Source: Candidatus Apopatosoma intestinale (GTDB taxonomy: Bacteria; Bacillota; Clostridia; Oscillospirales; CAG-272). Taken from it: 43,931 bases of DNA. A model generated the notes under the pieces. The model was given only the letters and a program-made list of their open reading frames with translations. It did no database searches and was not told the DNA's origin. The DNA lies in NCBI GenBank assembly GCA_003524145.1, contig DODZ01000003.1, positions 1 to 43,931 of the forward strand, read 5' to 3'. Both the position numbers and the translations under genes were made by a program. This document shows, piece after piece, positions 42,111 to 43,931 of this stretch; position 1 is the first letter of the stretch, and each line of letters starts with the position of its first letter.

Positions 42111-42878
42111 ATGAATAAGGCTAAAAGAAGTGCTGTAATCGCGGGCAACTGGAAAATGAATATGACTCCCGCGGAAACTACCGATTTCATGAAGGCTCTT
42201 GCTCCCAAGGTTGCCGATGTGAAGGAAGCAAAGGTTGTTCTTTGCGTTCCGTTTGTTGATATCGCGGCGGCTGTAGAAGCTACAAAGGGCACAAATATCG
42301 AGATAGGTGCAGAAAACGTCCATATGGAAGAAAAGGGTGCTTATACAGGCGAAATCTCCGGCAAGATGCTTGCTTCCTGCGGTGTCGGATATGTTATCGT
42401 AGGGCACAGCGAGCGCAGACAGTATTTCGGTGAAACCGATGCTACTGTAAACGGCAGAGCAAAAGCAGGGCTTGCAAACGGACTCAAGGTTATCGTTTGC
42501 GTAGGCGAAACGCTCACCGAGCGCGAGCAGGGCGTTACTTTTGAGACGGTAGCCCGCCAGACAAAGATTGCTCTTCTCGGTATTTCCGCAGAAGATATGA
42601 AGAATATCATCATCGCATATGAGCCTGTATGGGCTATCGGCACAGGCAAGACGGCTACGGCAGAGCAGGCAGAAGAGGTTTGTGCTTATATCCGCAGTGT
42701 TGTCGCTTCGCTCTATGGTGCAGAGGTTGCAGAGGCTACCACTGTTCAGTATGGCGGAAGCATGAATGCAAAGAACGCCGCAGAGCTTCTTGCTATGGAA
42801 AATATCGACGGCGGACTCATCGGCGGCGCATCGCTCAAGCCCGATGATTTCACGGTAATAGTAAAAGCAGCTGACTGA
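42111..42878 (+). CDS. tpiA: Triosephosphate isomerase
   Basis: TpiA (255 residues) interconverts DHAP and G3P. The A-G-N-W-K-M-N motif carries the active-site Asn and Lys, G-H-S-E-R-R the electrophilic His, A-Y-E-P-V-W-A-I-G-T-G-K the catalytic Glu and flexible loop, and Y-G-G-S-M and G-G-A-S-L the phosphate site. It is cotranscribed with pgk; a terminator follows. Confidence 0.97.
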   Translation: MNKAKRSAVIAGNWKMNMTPAETTDFMKALAPKVADVKEAKVVLCVPFVDIAAAVEATKGTNIEIGAENVHMEEKGAYTGEISGKMLASCGVGYVIVGHSERRQYFGETDATVNGRAKAGLANGLKVIVCVGETLTEREQGVTFETVARQTKIALLGISAEDMKNIIIAYEPVWAIGTGKTATAEQAEEVCAYIRSVVASLYGAEVAEATTVQYGGSMNAKNAAELLAMENIDGGLIGGASLKPDDFTVIVKAAD

Positions 42879-42910
42879 TTTCGGCTGAATAGGAAATAGG
42901 ATAAAAGATA

Positions 42911-42980
42911 ATATCCTCACACAAAATGTACTGTCCGCACAATTTGAGGCAGTGCAGAATGTGTGAGGATATTTTTATTT
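42911..42980 (+). terminator. Terminator of pgk-tpiA
   Basis: ATATCCTCACAC (42911-42922) and GTGTGAGGATAT (42961-42972) form a 12-bp stem closing a 38-nt loop that itself can pair weakly, followed by TTTTATTTAT. Confidence 0.82.
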
Positions 42981-42996
42981 ATGGGGAATTATTCGG

Positions 42997-43110
42997 TTAT
43001 GGGGTCGGGATTGACGCTCCAAGGGAGGTTGCAATGAGGACCTGTGCAAGGGCTCTCAACCCAAGTGGCGCCATGGCGATGACCAAAAGCAAGGCTAAAA
43101 TTCTTCTCAT
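42997..43110 (-). pseudogene. Truncated copy of the neighbouring lipoprotein start
   Basis: A 37-codon frame with a strong AAGGAGG site before ATG 43110. It begins M-R-R-I-L-A-L-L-L-V-I-A-M-A, nearly the same as the signal peptide of the lipoprotein gene just upstream (N-I-K-R-I-L-A-L-F-L-V-I-A-M-A), and the DNA of this part is nearly identical to 43769-43811. The lipobox cysteine is missing and the frame ends soon after. It is most simply a decayed partial duplication, although a small secreted or membrane peptide could still be made. Confidence 0.6.
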
Positions 43111-43159
43111 ATTTGTCCTCCTTGATATGTTTAACTTAGCTTTTTGGGATATAAATCAC

Positions 43160-43819
43160 TTAATAACCGTAGTATTCCTTTACGACTTTGTGAATGCTTT
43201 TGGCAGGCTGGTTGTTTAGCGTAGGCCATCTCAAAGGGTCTAAATAGCGTTCGAAATCGATATCGCTTTCAACAACCAATATGAACGAGTGCAGTTCCGC
43301 ATCCGGCACATCATCAGAAAGGGTAACTCCTTTATATGCAAGAAAACTGCGAAGTGCCTCACTATCAAGCGACGAGAGCAATACTTTTCCCTCGGGTACA
43401 TTGTCCGCCGTTATTTTGCGTATTGCCTGAACCCCATAATAATCTCTTGCAATAGAGCGGATTTTTTGCCTGTATTCTACAGCGGCACCCCAGTTGTTAC
43501 CAAGACCGTACTGACAGTCAATATCGCTTTCCATGAAAGCAAATTCACTTGCAGGACTTCTGTAACCGTCATTTCCAATCTTAATCGGATAACCATAATC
43601 GGCAAAAATCTTTGCAAGTTCCTCGTCGCTAAGCGAAGAAAGCAATACTTTTCCCTCGGGCACATCGTCCGCCGTTATTTTGCGTATTTCCCGAGTTGCC
43701 ACTGTGGTTTCGGTAGTTGTGGTTTCTGTTGTTCCTTGCTCTTTTTCGCCGCAGGCGGAAAGCATGAGCACCGCCATGGCGATGACCAAAAACAAAGCCA
43801 AAATTCTTTTGATATTCAT
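43160..43819 (-). CDS. Lipoprotein with an internal tandem duplication
   Basis: A 219-residue lipoprotein: signal peptide, lipobox M-L-S-A-C with C23, a threonine/glutamate-rich linker (27-42), then two homologous repeats of roughly 85 residues. Each repeat begins I-R-K-I-T-A-D-(D/N)-V-P-E-G-K-V-L-L-S-S-L and includes E-S-D-I-D; the DNA of the repeat starts (about 43634-43687 and 43371-43425) is almost identical, so the duplication is recent. I know no function. Translation should start at ATG 43819 after AGGAGGAG; the open frame further up runs through a terminator. Confidence 0.8.
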   Translation of the reverse strand: MNIKRILALFLVIAMAVLMLSACGEKEQGTTETTTTETTVATREIRKITADDVPEGKVLLSSLSDEELAKIFADYGYPIKIGNDGYRSPASEFAFMESDIDCQYGLGNNWGAAVEYRQKIRSIARDYYGVQAIRKITADNVPEGKVLLSSLDSEALRSFLAYKGVTLSDDVPDAELHSFILVVESDIDFERYLDPLRWPTLNNQPAKSIHKVVKEYYGY

Positions 43820-43849
43820 ATAATCTCCTCCTGAAATTTTTATTCTGAT

Positions 43850-43891
43850 AAAAAAGCGCATAAACCGACCGTTGCAGTCCGGCTTATGCGC
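43850..43891 (-). terminator. Terminator upstream of the lipoprotein gene
   Basis: Minus strand: GCGCATAA (43891-43884) pairs with TTATGCGC (43863-43856), with a further inner CCG-GAC/GTC-GG stem, followed by TTTTTT. It faces the lipoprotein gene and ends only 30 bp before its ATG. It either ends a gene outside the window or is a leader attenuator. Confidence 0.75.
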
Positions 43892-43931
43892 ATACATGAA
43901 TGATTTTTATCTGTCCTCTCCGAGACCGGGG

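Overview
The window looks like a chromosomal piece from a low-to-mid GC anaerobic Firmicute of class Clostridia, most likely an uncultured gut-type member of the Oscillospirales/Ruminococcaceae. The family guess is inference; the class rests on Bacillus/Clostridium-type gene order, strong AGGAGG-like ribosome binding sites, sigma-A promoters with 17-bp spacers, and S-box, T-box and RFN leaders. There is no phage, plasmid, insertion sequence or CRISPR array. Nearly all genes are housekeeping or metabolic, and most of the interest lies in the RNA between them.

Layout. 0.3-5.3 kb: the str operon (L7Ae-like k-turn protein, rpsL, rpsG, fusA, tuf). 5.3-8.0 kb: an FMN riboswitch with the riboflavin transporter ribU and a small multidrug-export-like gene, then an S-box (SAM-I) leader and metK. 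8.0-11.3 kb (minus): a lipoprotein/MBOAT/DHHW operon resembling exopolymer O-acetylation sets. 11.4-13.4 kb: uxuA plus a short-chain dehydrogenase. 13.4-15.0 kb: an unknown membrane protein and about 0.7 kb of hairpin-rich DNA without a credible gene. 15.0-16.6 kb (minus): tyrS behind a tyrosine T-box. 16.7-21.1 kb (minus): a promoter, a ~640-nt structured noncoding RNA that I call OLE RNA, its membrane partner oapA, then tlyA, argR and recN. 21.3-27.1 kb: a YitT-like membrane protein, a GH20 glycosidase, a LOG-family protein, ispE and a DUF362 ferredoxin. 27.3-32.6 kb: tRNA-Leu(CAA) and a five-gene biotin-dependent carboxyltransferase/Na+ pump operon. 32.7-37.5 kb: a PAS-like/LURP-one/DUF1846 operon and a sigma factor with a probable anti-sigma partner. 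37.5-40.5 kb (minus): the methionine ABC transporter metQ-metN-metI behind a long leader encoding a methionine-rich peptide. 40.7-42.9 kb: pgk and tpiA. 43.0-43.9 kb (minus): a lipoprotein with a recent internal duplication and a truncated copy of its own start.

Two systems stand out. First, the OLE RNA/OapA locus keeps the tlyA-argR-recN neighbourhood reported for OLE loci in Bacillus halodurans and relatives, and the same window carries an L7Ae-family gene of the kind reported as an OLE partner (OapC). Second, the metQNI leader has all the parts of classical ribosome-mediated attenuation: a perfectly spaced promoter, a 33-residue peptide with nine methionines in its first 18 residues, an intrinsic terminator downstream, and an 8-base segment of the peptide gene that can pair with the terminator and break it. 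Methionine control in Firmicutes is usually by S-box or T-box, and metK in this same window does use an S-box, so a peptide attenuator for methionine uptake would be unusual.
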